A stretch of DNA of 64,000 nt. Source: Cercospora beticola (taxonomy: Eukaryota > Ascomycota > Dothideomycetes > Mycosphaerellales > Mycosphaerellaceae). The notes under the pieces were generated by a model that worked only from the letters and a program-made list of their open reading frames with translations, was not told the origin of the DNA and did no database searches. Location: NCBI RefSeq assembly GCF_033473495.1, contig NC_088937.1, forward strand, positions 3,720,001-3,784,000. The letters run 5' to 3'. Numbering within the stretch: position 1 is the stretch's first letter; each line of letters starts with the position of its first letter. This document shows, piece by piece, positions 21,142 to 32,725 of the stretch. The position numbers and the translations under genes are program-made.

Positions 21142-24100
21142 GCAGCCAAGAAGGAAAATCGATCTCCATCCGCGACCACTGTCGGTTCTCTTACGAATGC
21201 GCTGCTAAGGCTGCTGCCGTTAGAGATGTCAGCACAGCAAAGGAAGACACCGCGCAGAGGGAAGCATGCTTAGGCAGCTGGGGTCGTTCGGATACTCGAC
21301 AGGCGCTTTCGCGTTCAAATGGGCACGCGCATCGTGGGGCGAGAGATACGAAGCGGCCATAGGCTTTGTTGCTGGCTGCACTTGAGGTAGAAGTCGCACA
21401 TCAAACATTGGGTGCGAGTGATGGAAATTGACTGCCTGGTGCAGGTAGTCAGCTATGCATCGCATTACGCTTCACCAAAATCATTGCCTTCCTGAGTTCT
21501 CTTGCATTGTTTGTTCCAACACATTCGGTGCTTCCTGCATGCGCAAAAATGCGCGACACAGAGTCGGAGAAGTGTCCGCTGACGTTTCGCAAGTCCCAAT
21601 TTGAAGTCTTCGCGGAGCAAAGACCGCCTCTCCAATGCCCTCGTGCCTTCGAATTACCGACGACTCTCGTGTGCCCAGTGCTACGTTTCCTGTGACGACT
21701 CCCATCGATCGCATCCGATCTGCGCTGGGTCGCGTTTGACAGCTCAAGCTTACAGTTCTTCATGATGCCTGTCACTTCGCTTTCATGTCCGCAAGCGGTG
21801 CAAGTAGCATCTCCTCTTCATCAATATGAAAGCTCTTGTAACATACCGAATATGTGCCGCTGTCATTGGGCATCAAAGTTCTCTTTTCTGGTAGCAAGTG
21901 ACGAATCTGGAGATATGTAACTTCTGAAAGTTAAGCATCTGCTTCATCGTCACAGGGATGCTGATCGCCGAACGTTCATCCTTGCGACATCATTGAAGAA
22001 GGCCGAGGCACAAGACGGGACAAGCGCATCATCGAATGGCTGCTGGCAAGGGTCGCGGCAGATTCCTTCCAGACGTCAGCGTTCGCAATATTTCTCCCAT
22101 GGACAATCTTCGACGTCGCACTCATCTGGAAAGAGCAGTCGACATGACCCGGTGACCGGGTAGAACAGAACGTACCTGCATTAGTGTCCTTCGTTGCGCA
22201 ATACGATCTGCGCGACACAGTGGGGACGTCGTTTGCCAGCCTCATCCGCCATGGCAGGTTTGTGTGTGAGTGTGCTTGGTGGCCCCGCCGAGCTGGTAAG
22301 ACGTTACACCCGTTGATTTGTCTCGGTGTCACCGAAGTGGATGGCTCTTCGCAGGTAGATCAACTACACCTACTCCAGGCGGAAGTGACGGGTAGCCTTG
22401 GCCATGCGTATGCTGTCTTGCGTTTTGAAAATTGTTTCAATGTCATGTTTCCCGCGATATGTGGCGATTGGAGAATGATGGCTATGTTTGAAGCAAGGTA
22501 TGCGTCGTGTACGGCCCGATCCAGGTGATGCGTCTGCATTTGCACATCTACGACCTGCCAATATATGTCAATGCTTGTAGCGGTCAGTGAGACCTGTAAA
22601 TGAGGAAGTCAGGTTGAGAAATGTGACAAGCCAGCAGTCAGTCGTGAGGAGATGACGGCAGGACAGAATTTCAGCAACTGATGCCATCGCCGAGGATCTC
22701 CACGGCCAACCCACATCGGGCCTGCGCATAGGGCGCATAAGCGTTGTTTGGGTTACTTCTGCAAAGCGCCATACCCGCGAACAGGAAGATCTCTGGCGCT
22801 TGTCTAATCTTTGGATGCTGCAAAGATGGGCTTTCCTCTTTGCGCCACGATTGCAGGTGATAGCTGCGTCTGTCAATGCGCCATCCAGGAGCTGGGCGTT
22901 TTGGACGCCGAACTCCAATTTGCACCCCGAGGCTTTGCATGGCGCCTGTGTATGACAGGTCGGCGGTTGAGTGCGTGGCTCGCGAAGATTACGCAAAGTC
23001 TAGGTGTGGCTGCAGTTCGAGATGCCCGTTTTGAACCGGGTAGCAGGAACGCAGCCGGGTACCGGGCAATCGCAACATGTCAAGCAGCGTGCGCGCGTAT
23101 GTAGTTCCCACGCAGTGGAAGTGACTGCACTGCATACGCGTGAAGCAGGCCGGCCTGGGAACGGTGGGGCTCTCGCATTCCTTGGCCACGAGCAGCAGGA
23201 AACTGTGCGTCACACATCGCGCCAGATGGTGGATGGTCGGCGTGTCCTAGCGCGTCGGCAGCTCCTGGAGACAGTGCTGGCCCATGACTGGCGTGGAGGT
23301 GTGGTGAGGAGGATTGTGATGGATCAGATATCAGATCGTGGGCGCGGACGGCATGCGTAGGCGATGACACGACATGGTGGAGGTGGAGCGAAGTCGAGAC
23401 ACGGCGAGGTTAAGCGCACGCTAGGCCCAGCAGACTTTCGATTAGCCGCGAGGTCGCATTGGCTTCGCAACAGCTGACATGCACTTGCGCTGCGCTGAGC
23501 CAGTCGGCACTTTGTCCGTGGGAGCGATGCACGACGCAGGCGTGTGCTGCCGACGTCTCTTCATCACACACAGCGCAAACACTCCCCGCCGGCGACTCAA
23601 CTTGCCTGTGCAGCAGCGCGCGCGTCGGCTCTGCAGCGACAGGCCCTATTTGGCGGCGTCGGTGGCGCCTGCAACGGCTCCTGCAAGGAGCTCCTTGCGG
23701 CAGCCCGCCCATGCTCAACCTCTTCTTTCGACATCCTGCCGCGGCGCTGGCCTCGTGGACCGCAGTGGAGATGGGCGCGCAGGACGGCGGACAAGTCGAC
23801 GCGAGGGCATCACCGCCGCCTGGTCCGCGGCGTTGGGCGGGCAGCAGGCAGGCGGTGGATGCAGCAGAGTCAGTCGTCACAGCTCTGGTGGTCGAGCAGG
23901 CTCCCGAGATCCGCTGATGAGTCGCTTCATCTGGGAGCTAAACCTTAACTCTGATCATGGCCGTGTTGCACTCCAGAGCCCGGGAGCTGGGAGCGCCAGC
24001 CGATTCGCAAAGTCTTGGATCGACGCTGACTACGCCCTTCTCGAAGAGCTCTGCTCTGGCACTTCACGCCCGCCCGCCCACCACCGCTCAAAGCAGTCTG

Positions 24101-24758
24101 GCCCTCTGCCCTACCGGCAGGATCTTGCACAAAAGCACTGCAACCCACAGCCGCGGCGACGGGGAGGGATTGAGCCACGTCCGCACTTAGTCTTTTGACC
24201 TTTTTTCGATCTGCTTGCTGCTTTTGGCACGCAATGACCACGGTCTTGCAGCGGGCCAGCATAAGGGCCAGCACGTCGCACGAGTGCAGCCCTCCATGGT
24301 ATCACCAGATCTTGCCTCTTTACCAATTCATCCCTCACTGTCTGTATTCGACATCGCTGGTGTGCGCCAGAGCTGTCACTGGCTTCGCCTGGGGTTTGAC
24401 CAGTGGGTAGCATAAAGGACGACCAGCGATCTAGCGCAGAGACATCAGAAGCAACCTCGTCAAGTCGTTGCATCGGTCCTTCTCGACACCTGCTATATAG
24501 ACCCGGCGGTCGCCTCTGCGTTTCAAGTTCTCCATTATCCAACACTCCGGGTCAGCTCAGGAACAGGAGGCCTCACCACTCTGACCATACTAGCCATTGG
24601 CCGAAGCTACCTGCATACGACCACCTCAACGAGACTCATCTATCGATCTGCCTACTCAGCATACCGGATACCAGGTTCACCAAAGTCAATTCATCTCAGC
24701 ATCAGGAGTCGGTGTGCCAGCATTCATTTTCTATAAGACTTCCACACAAACTTCAAAA
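21142..24758. other. 3.6-kb region with no convincing gene
   Basis: Many medium-length open frames overlap on both strands, especially in the GC-rich stretch 22.8-24.2 kb, where high GC by itself removes stops. None shows a known motif, a signal peptide or a splice pattern I trust. A TATATA box at about 24494 and a CA-rich stretch near 24700 probably belong to the promoter and leader of the gene at 24812. I see no tRNA or repeat array. Confidence 0.4.
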
Positions 24759-24811
24759 GTAAGTGCTGGCTTCCCACTGACGAAGAGAGCCATCAACTGA
24801 CCCGATTCCAG
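24759..24811 (+). other. Predicted leader intron ending exactly at the ATG
   Basis: GTAAGT donor at 24759, ACTGAC branch at about 24796-24801 and CCAG acceptor at 24808-24811. Splicing places CTTCAAAA directly before ATGGCC, a good start context. Confidence 0.55.
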
Positions 24812-24979
24812 ATGGCCAAGCCAGGAAAGTGCGAACACACATTCAAGATGATCAAGTCAGACACCACATTGATACTCTGGAACTGCAACATGTGTCACTC
24901 TGGCCCCCACTGGTTCATCTTCGAGTGTGCAAAGTGCAAACTGAAGACTTGCCGGCCTTGCACTACAAAGGCTTCATGA
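24812..24979 (+). CDS. Tiny putative zinc-binding protein with CxxC motifs (55 aa)
   Basis: A 55-residue product. Cysteine and histidine pairs appear as KCEHTF, WNCNMCH, ECAKC and KTCRPC, a layout that could hold two zinc ions. The segment CHSGPHWFIFECAKC is rich in aromatic residues and reads like a compact treble-clef or ribbon fold. No signal peptide, so an intracellular role is likely. The exon begins with the ATG itself, right after a leader intron. I have an impression of similar tiny fungal proteins but cannot name a family. The strong cysteine pattern and the well-formed intron are the main support. Confidence 0.6.
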   Translation: MAKPGKCEHTFKMIKSDTTLILWNCNMCHSGPHWFIFECAKCKLKTCRPCTTKAS

Positions 24980-25973
24980 TGCGTCTGAACAGCATCAGCA
25001 GGTGAGCGAATCACTTCCGAGCCTTCGGGCCCAGTGCTGACTCTTCCAAAGAGCTACATCACACCAATCACACCAGTCATATTCGACTTTCATTTTACGA
25101 GGATATTGTTGCAGCGTTATGTTGTTACCCTAGCGTGGAGTCTCGGATGGAAGTCATGGGTCAGGTCAGGTCAGGTCAGGTCAGGTCGGTTGAGGGTTGG
25201 GCGTAAAGGTAACAGAATCAGAATGGGACTGGCAAAGGGCGGGACAGTGTTGATTTTTTTTTTTGCAACGCGAGCGAGGGAAAGCAAGAACGGAAGATGA
25301 CATGTCCGCGAGGACCGACAACAGAGGATCTCGTGAAAGAGGTCGTAATCTAATGATTTGTCTGTATCACAATGCCTATTTGTGTTAGAAGAGCACATCA
25401 GAACAGCGATATCAAACACGAAATACGTACTTCTGAGAAGAAGACAGCGTGCTTGCGACAGGGAGACAGGATCACAGCACGCACCTCCATACCCTGCCGA
25501 CAACCCGAATGATATGTTATTGGGTACCAGGATCAAGCTGACTCATCACACAGTGGAAGACTGCGCTAGCGATGGCTGTGCGTGTCGTCAGCACATTCCA
25601 GCATCAATTGACGTTCACCGAATAGGCTGCCTATCCGATTCGTACAAGCCATCCTCCCAACAAGACATACGACCACCGGAAGTCAAGGTACGTAAGCCGG
25701 CAGCTGGGCGACAAGTTGGCGAATGAGACAAGAGCTCAGATGTTCTAAAGCATAGGATCAAACACAACATCACTAGAATGGAAGCAGGACTCTCAGGAGA
25801 GTAGTTGAAGCAGCAGAAAATCTCAATTGAGCTGGATTCAGCTACATGGAATCACCCGCACTTCTGACAAAGGAAAGGACTGCTCGTGTCGTCTCTTCAT
25901 CACTTCATCTCCTTCGTGTCCTCGTCATTCACTTCATCATTACCATGCTCATGTGTGAAGTCACATCGTGACC
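24980..25973. other. Intergenic region with a pentanucleotide repeat
   Basis: Contains the TCAGG repeat listed separately and a run of about 12 T at 25252. A 122-codon frame at 25358-25726 (+) has no supporting features. Confidence 0.4.
25159..25188. repeat. TCAGG pentanucleotide microsatellite
   Basis: Five tandem TCAGG units followed by a degenerate TCGG, read directly from the sequence. Confidence 0.9.
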
Positions 25974-26177
25974 TTACTGTGGGCAGCTCTGCTCAACATC
26001 ATCAGTACACGAGCAATCGCAATCCCAATCTGCTGGACTGAGAAAACCTACCGCTCCACAAGAAGAGCAAGACTTGCTACCGCCAGTCACGGCAGCGCTG
26101 CACTTTGGGCCTGCACAGAAATCAGCTTTGAGCTATTGTGAGCTGGAAGATGGGTATGTCTTACAAGTTGGATGCAT
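25974..26177 (-). CDS. Metallothionein-like tiny cysteine-rich protein (49 aa)
   Basis: Two exons on the minus strand, 26177-26165 and 26110-25974, joined across a 53-nt intron (GTAAG donor, gtgcag acceptor). The junction makes the cysteine in HPTC and yields 49 residues. Eight cysteines occur as CPKC, CSSCG, CDCSC and a final C before PQ. The zinc-ribbon-like first half (CPKC-x10-CSSCGA) is followed by a CxCxC cluster typical of metal-thiolate peptides. No signal peptide. A metal-buffering role is plausible by composition only. The alternative is chance: the gene is very small, but the splice signals and the cysteine spacing on both sides of the intron agree. Confidence 0.5.
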
Positions 26178-26514
26178 TGTGGAGTCTCTGGTCAAATGTG
26201 GAGTCTTGGCGGACTGTGATGGATATTCTGCTTCTGATGTTGTTGAGATTGTGGTAAGCTGAAGTTGCAAGAAGAGTATTCGTCGGTCAGCGAGAAGGGA
26301 GGTCGTGAGCATGTGCGGGGTGTCAGCTGGCCTGGCCAGGCCCAAAGGCTAGCGTGGGGTGAAGGCGAGGGTGGGATGAGGTCGTTCTTTCTCTCATCAA
26401 TGTCCCTTCACTTTCACGCAGCCAGACTGACAAAGCATCAACTACGAATCCACTGACGGCTTCCACTCCGGATCCCCAGAATGAATACCACAAACCAGAA
26501 ATGACCCCTCAAAA
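26178..26514. other. Intergenic region between divergent small genes
   Basis: Should contain promoters for the minus-strand cysteine peptide and the plus-strand 80-aa frame; no other signal noted. Confidence 0.4.
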
Positions 26515-26757
26515 ATGCCATACTGCCAAGTCTTCGCCCACGACTCCGAACACGGAAACCACGGCGTCCGTTCCCGCCAAGCCTTTCTCACAAATCGCGA
26601 CTTCTCCAACCTCATTCGCTCCTTCAACATCCCATCCAACCGCACTCCCCAAGCCCCCAGCGCCAGCCAAAATGCTACTAAGATGAGACTCGAATCACTG
26701 CCAACCAGTCATCTGCTCAAGCAAACGCGTGACCACTCCCTAAACGAAGTCATTTGA
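26515..26757 (+). CDS. Short hypothetical protein (80 aa)
   Basis: Single open frame of 80 residues starting MPYCQVFAHDSEHGNHGV. No domain, signal peptide or membrane segment. Support comes mainly from codon use: the first 35 codons strongly prefer C at the third position (tac tgc caa gtc ttc gcc cac gac), as in expressed genes of this window, and the ATG is preceded by TCAAAA. It could be a fragment of a longer gene. No function can be proposed. Confidence 0.4.
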   Translation: MPYCQVFAHDSEHGNHGVRSRQAFLTNRDFSNLIRSFNIPSNRTPQAPSASQNATKMRLESLPTSHLLKQTRDHSLNEVI

Positions 26758-27122
26758 TCCGCGGTGCAACTTCACTTCTATGCTTGCCTTCCTGATCCGG
26801 TGCTCAAAGCGTTCATCACGGAAAGGCACGCGCGCGAAACGAGGGAAAGCGTTTGCGGCAATGGCTCGCTTCGTGCTGCAAGAGTGCGGGTCACACTTGC
26901 GTGGCGACTGCGAGGTAAGTGAGACTGGACTTATTTGGAAGGTGACTTGACGGGGAAGTCGGGCACATGAGTAGGTATGGGGTTCTGCTTCAGAATATCA
27001 AGTGCTTGCTGTCCCCTCTCTTCCGAGGCTATGAAGTGTAGAGTCTCTGCCCGCTTTGGGCTTTGCATTCCATCGCGCTCGACGGCAGACAACACGTTTT
27101 GTGTTATCAACACTTGTTGAAG
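26758..27122. other. Intergenic region upstream of the lipase
   Basis: Only short frames; should contain the lipase promoter. Confidence 0.4.
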
Positions 27123-28224
27123 ATGTTGCTGCGCAGCAGTTTCTTCGTTCTTCTCTTCTCCGCAGTCACCTTCGCTTCTCCAGTCGCCAAGCGCGCAGCT
27201 CCGAGTTTCGTTTTTCCTGGCGATGCGCCTTTCTCAGTACCGGTTCAGACTCTTGCGAACGCGTTGACTTGTCCGAATGGCAATCCGACGAAAGACTCGC
27301 CGCCTGTGCTGCTCGTACACGGCACAGCGAGTACGGGAGAAGAGACTTGGGGCAGAGGATATGTTCCAGCTCTGAAAGCCAAGAAATATACGGCGTGCTA
27401 TGTCACACTGCGTGAGCATCAGGATGAAATTCTGTTGGAGACAGGAACTAACGTACCTCAGCAAACCGAAGCATGGGCGACATGCAGATCAGCGCTGAAT
27501 ACGTGGCATACAATTTACACTATCTATCATCTCTGTCCGGAGGACTGAAGCCAGCTGTGATTGCTCACAGCCAAGGCAGTCCAAACACACAATGGGCACT
27601 GGCATACTGGCCTAGTACACGAAACATCGCCCGAGCTCTCATTGCACTTTCTCCCGACTTTTCTGGAATCGAGCTTCTCAACAACGACTCACTCTTCGAC
27701 CACATCTGCGAAAGCGGACTATGTCAAGCCTCTCTCTGGCAACAAGGCGAAGGCAGCAACTACTACAAAGCCCTTCATGCAAAGGACTTCCGAGCTCTGG
27801 TTCCAACTTCAACAATCTGGTCGCAATTTGATTCCGTTGTGGCGCCTTTTAAGAAGAATGCTCAACTTCCAGGCGCTACTGTGGTATCAGTCCAAGACCG
27901 CTGCCCACTGAGGCCTGTCCTGCACTTCACGATGACAATCGATGCAGCAGCTTTCGCGCTGGCGTTGGACGCGCTTAACAATGGCGGCAATGTCAAGGTG
28001 TCGAGAGCGAGCTGGACGACATGTTTTCAAACGACTGCTAAGGGCATGAATGATAATATTGGGAGCACGCTACAGGATTATACTAACAGCTTGATTGATG
28101 GACTTTTGTAAGTTGTGCATCTTGAGCATCACATTTAGTTACTGACTCCGAGAGCAGACTTGCCACACCTCAGCTCAGAGCCGAGCCAGCATTACTTCCA
28201 TACGCGCAAGCCGCATTGTCATAG
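27123..28224 (+). CDS. Secreted CalB-type lipase
   Basis: Three exons: 27123-27411, 27462-28107, 28158-28224, 333 residues. Both introns are 50 nt with GTGAGC/CTCAG and GTAAGT/GAGCAG ends. Secreted triacylglycerol lipase/esterase of the Candida antarctica lipase B type. MLLRSSFFVLLFSAVTFASP is the signal peptide, followed by a KR site. LLVHGTASTGEETW is the oxyanion region and AHSQGSPNTQWAL carries the catalytic serine, with the family's SQG in place of the usual SxG. The aspartate in QFDSVVAP and the histidine in PVLHFTMTIDA complete a likely triad. LSPDFSG and the end EPALLPYAQAAL also match the family. Length is normal. The third exon is short but restores the conserved C-terminus. Confidence 0.9.
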
Positions 28225-28494
28225 GCGACAAACTCCACAGAGTGTTGCGAAAGACAACGCGTTTTCAGTCTGTTCTCACTCGCCTTTATCGTACCAAGTC
28301 CCACAGTCCTCACCACTGCCCAATACCTGCACTCCACCAAATACTGCTCACTAGACACGTGACCCCGGCGCGAAGACCCGACCAATCAGTGAGGGATCGT
28401 TCGCGCCGCTCAGAACATTCTACCTTCGCATCTGCATTGCAGGCCAGGTCACTTCATCGTCGGAACTAATAAGTCCATCACGTCGCGCCAAGGA

Positions 28495-29945
28495 ATGCCT
28501 CCGAGAGTGTTTGGCCGCTCCCTCGCCCAACATCTCAACCGTGCTCATCGCTCAGTGACGCTTTCCCCAACTCGCTGGATCGGTGACTTTTTTGGACGAT
28601 CCAGCTCACCACCTTCTAGAGCTTTTCCCTCCAATGGCTTCAAGCTGCTAGCTGGCGACGAGAAAGTGGAAGAGGAGAATTGGGATTGGTACAGCGCAGA
28701 GGCTTATTACCCAGTCCGTATAGGCGAGATTTTCAAGTCACGGTATCAGATTGTTGGAAAACTGGGATATGGAGCTCACTCTACAGTATGGCTCAGTTGA
28801 GATCTCCAGTAGGAATTATTCATCTCGATCTTAGTCAAATGGACCACCGCTGACTAGAAGTTGTAGTGCACACCAATACGTTGCTCTCAAAGCCTGCGAG
28901 CGAGGAAGCCAGTCTGCCGAACGTGAGCTTGCTGCATATCAGTATCTGGAATCTCTCACTACGGAACATGTGGGCGCATTGGTTATTCGGCAGCTACTTG
29001 ACAGCTTCACAATCAAAGCAAATGGTACTGAGTACCGATGTATGATCCACGAGCCACTAGGAATGAGTGTCAAAACACTGCAGCAATTGATGCCGGATCA
29101 ACTGCTGTCCGAGGATGCTCTGAAGGCTGTGCTCAAGTACCTGCTGTTGGCACTTGATTGCTTGCACACTGAAGCCAAAATGATCCATACAGGCAACATG
29201 AATCCTCCCATTCACGAGTTGAGTAATACTAACGGGTGACGAATAGATTTACAAGCATCGAACATTCATTTTCGCGTCGACGATAACAGCATCTTTGACG
29301 ACTTCGCAAAGGCAGAGGTTAAAAATCCAATCCCTCGCAAGGTCGACGGAGATCGAATCGTATACGAATCAAGAGGCCTTCGAATGCCCAAAACGACCGG
29401 CCCTCCAATCCTCTGCGATTTTGGCGAAGCTCGCTTTGGGAGCAGCTCTTACACTGATGATATACAGCCATATATCTACAGAGCGCCCGAAGTCATCCTC
29501 GACATACCATGGTCGTATGAGGTCGATATCTGGAATGTAGGAGTGATGGTATAGCATAGCACTTCTCCACTATCAATCGAGGTTAGTCGTTAACATATCC
29601 CAGATCTGGGACCTCTTCGAAGGCCGTCATCTCTTCAGCGTTCGCGGCCCAAACGGCGATCGATTGAGCAGGTACCACCTCGCGGAAATGGTGGCGATTC
29701 TTGGTCTGCCACCTGTAGAGTACTTGCAACGCACCCCAACATCATGGAAATACTTTGATGATGATGGAAATTGGAAGGCTGCGACTGCTATTCCGGAAAA
29801 CTACTCGTTGGAAACGTTGGAGACACGTTTAAGTGGTGAGAATAAGACGGCTTTCCTGGCTTTTGTGCGTAAAATGTTGCAGTGGTGTCCGGAGAGAAGA
29901 TATACTGCTAAGCAGCTTCTTGATGATTCCTGGTTAAATTCGTGA
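28495..29945 (+). pseudogene. SRPK-like serine/threonine kinase interrupted by one TGA
   Basis: Exons 28495-28808, 28867-29192, 29247-29548 and 29604-29945 join in phase to 428 codons, but codon 102 is TGA (28798-28800). The kinase opens with YYPVRIGEIFKSRYQIVGK and the P-loop GYGAHSTVW. It continues with QYVALKACERG (ATP-binding Lys), MIHTDLQASNI (catalytic loop, HTD), ILCDFGEARFG (DFG) and YRAPEVIL. These are features of fungal SRPK-type kinases, which phosphorylate SR-rich splicing factors. The stop replaces the Arg expected in WLSRDL, a one-base CGA to TGA change; nothing else is damaged. The second intron appears to be GC-AG. Either a young pseudogene or an error in the assembly. Confidence 0.75.
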
Positions 29946-30827
29946 CGAGGCTTTGTCTCGAATGACTAACGCTGTAGCATAGCTGTAAGACGAGGTTGGC
30001 AAAGCTGAAGCAGCATGCAAAGAAAGAAAGGCGAACATGCTCGAATAGAGTCCTCCATTCTACACGCCATTGTCGGATACTCAATGAACTGTATGCATAG
30101 TATTGAACCAACTTTCCAGCCATGGCAGAACTGACAGCATCGCGGGTGATACGGGTCTTCCTTTAATAATATAGGGTTCTTCACCAACTTCTCCGCCGTC
30201 GTACCCAACATTCTTTCCAGAACAGAAATAACGCACGACACGGCATCCATGCATCTCAATGCCGTGCCGTGTGCTTTCCCCTTCCCCGCTTATAGACTTC
30301 TCACCCGCATCGCGAGAAAGTCGTAATCATGTCCCGAAACTCAAAAACTGCCGGCATCGATCGCTCGGCTTACCGACACGTCGGGTTCGCTTTGCCGTGC
30401 CGTGTTGTCGTGTCGTGTCGTGTCGTGCCGTGTCGAATCGTGATAGTGGCTTCGATGTCGGGAAGTCAAAAGTGAAATGTGATGGGATGACTGCATTGCA
30501 TTGTTGAATGGAAGGTCTGCGAAGGGTAAATGCATCTCATCAGAGGTACGTGTCTTTCGGAGCGGTGTGCTGAACAACGATCTCATGCCGAAGGTGCCGG
30601 GAGGATTGAAGAGCATGAGGCGGGCCGTGAAGGTATCGCGCTTCGCGCTTAATGTTTTGGCGCGAAGGACAATGTAGACGCTGGCACGATGCTCGGAGAT
30701 GTGAAGCAGCAGTGGGAAGGAGGGCTGTACAAATGTATTTTTTACAGTTCAGTCAATAACTGTTGCTTCAAACTTTTTGATATCTGCATCCTTGTTCATT
30801 TATCATAACATGCCCATTCCGTTCCTT
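29946..30827. other. Intergenic region between convergent kinase and nuclease genes
   Basis: Holds the CGTGT-type repeat listed separately; otherwise only short frames. Confidence 0.45.
30395..30435. repeat. Imperfect GTCGT/GCCGT microsatellite
   Basis: Tandem five-base units alternating gtcgt and gccgt, visible across about 40 bases. Confidence 0.8.
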
Positions 30828-32725
30828 CTACGAGCAAACATTGAACCTCGAAACAGTAGGATCATGATCACTCGCCTGCGCGTCTACTGTGGTCCAAGTG
30901 TTAACGTGAATATGCTCAATCTGGCTTCTGGCTCGCGACGCCAGACGAGGAGAAACGAACATGTGATCCAGCGCCTGTGAGTTCATGTCGAAGAGATAGG
31001 TATACTTCTCCTCGTCTCGCGTCCCAACGGCATCGTCGAGATCCTCCAGCCCAGAGACAGAGGTGAACGTCCCGAGAGGTTGGACGACCTGGAACTCGTT
31101 GTAGTCGCCTGCAGACATGATGTTGGCGTTGCGATTCTGTCTGAGGATTTGGCGGATGAAAGAGCCGAGGACCTGGGCTTGTTGATTACGCTGGTCAATG
31201 CCGTTGTTTACTGGCGGGCGGGCATCGCCGTGGAGGGAGGAGCTGCCGCCCTTGGAGGTCCAGTGGTTGTTGAAGGTGAAGAAGGTGCCTCCACGGCCGT
31301 AGCCTTGGACTGTCTCCCATTGCGCTGCAATTGGCTTGCGTGAAGCTGTCCACGCCGCATTGGCCGGATCAACAAGACCTGGATTGTAGCGCAGAGAAGG
31401 ACCTGGAAGGACCTCGTTGGCTTGAGTGCTGGTCCCCGCCGTGCCGTTCACCAGTCGGACGCGGTCCGCCTTGTAGAAGTATGCTGGGCGAATATTGCCA
31501 CCTGGCTGGCCGCCATCCTGATCGTCAACTGGGTCGATGTCAACAAAGCTGTAGTTTGTGTCAGATGACAGCGAGTTGACAGCATCTCTGAGTGTCGAAA
31601 GTGTGATATCAGCAGAGACAACGGCATCATTCACGGGCCCGTTGTCGTCCTGGATCTCTTGCAAGAAGATGATATCTGGAGTCTTCATGTAGTTGACAAT
31701 GTGGGAGGCGATATCCTGCAGGTTGCCTGAAGCAGGCTGCAGGTTCTCAACATTATATTGACCGACAGTGATGCCGTTGCAGGACCCGCTGGACTCGAGT
31801 CTGGTTGGAGGTGGCAGAGCTGGAGTCCTGGAAGAGACGACTTTGATGTTTGTGGTTGGGAGAATCCTGTAGAATCCGAAGCCTTGGGTGATGACACCAG
31901 TGATCTCCTCAAGTGAGTCGCCCAAGAGCGTGTTGGTCGGGTTTGCACTGCCATCGAGAGGAGTGCCAATGAGAATTGCCTCCGGATTGGCGTCACGGTC
32001 TCTGATGGTGAGGCCACCACGATTGTTGTCACCAGTAGTACGCCACTGACCAACAACCCAGGTGTCGCCGAATCGGTTAGGCCTGTTCACAGCACGCGGC
32101 CTGCGTACTGTGACAAGCTCGCCACTCAGGCTCTCCCAGAAGTCGAGGCCAAATCTGCGGACGTCCAGGACTGGATTCGCTACTGAGACCAAGCTCTGGT
32201 TGTTTGGCACACCAAATACATCGCCTCTGTCAAGAGAGCTGTATTGCTCGGTCTGACAGTGTGTTAGTCAGGCCAATGGCTTCATGACCAGAGAGAACTT
32301 ACAGGAGGATTGAGTCCTCGCTGCCCAATGACCAGCGGAACCACGGCGTTCCCAGTCGAGACTGTGACGATATTGCGTGGACGGTCAATCTCTGTCAATG
32401 GAATGAATGCTGGGCTCGTGCGGAACTCTGTGACTCGTCCATCGAGAGTGACAATGTTGCCGACAGTGACATTGCCGAGGACTGCACGTCCGAAGACGTA
32501 GATGGACTCGGAAGTCCTGTCGTCTCTATCCGGCGTGGTGGAGCGCATCCAGAAGCCATCAGGTCCCTTGGCAGTGACCAGTCCACGCACTCCAGTCACA
32601 TTCTGGCCACTGAATGGCGAGATGTATCTGTTGCCATTGATCTGGGCGATTGTGGGGTTTACCTGCTGGCTGACGGCAGTCGCACACAGCGCCGCCACGG
32701 CACTGAGCGTGCTGAAGGAAAACAT
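30828..32725 (-). CDS. Secreted endonuclease/exonuclease/phosphatase-family protein (nuclease-like)
   Basis: Two exons, 32725-32303 and 32252-30828, with a 50-nt intron (GTAAGT / TGTCAG), 615 residues. MFSFSTLSAVAALCATAVSQ is the signal peptide. Residues to about 140 form a beta-rich domain with GVRGLVTAKGPDGFWM, like the OB-type region of extracellular nucleases. The catalytic EEP domain follows: VGQYNVENL, DIIFLQEIQDD, FTFNNHWTSKGG, MSAGDYNEFQ and ASDHDPTV carry the metal-binding and catalytic residues in the usual order. It resembles extracellular DNases such as bacterial ExeM. A likely role is degradation of external nucleic acids for phosphate or to disarm host DNA traps; the latter is speculation. 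The gene looks intact. Confidence 0.87.

Noticed and set aside
23459..24198. Long overlapping plus-strand frames in the GC-rich stretch
   Set aside because: Open in several frames at once because of high GC; Arg/Ala/Ser-rich with no motif or splice support.
25535..25545. TGACTCA site outside the metabolic cluster
   Set aside because: Not close to the start of a supported gene; used only as a reminder of the background rate.
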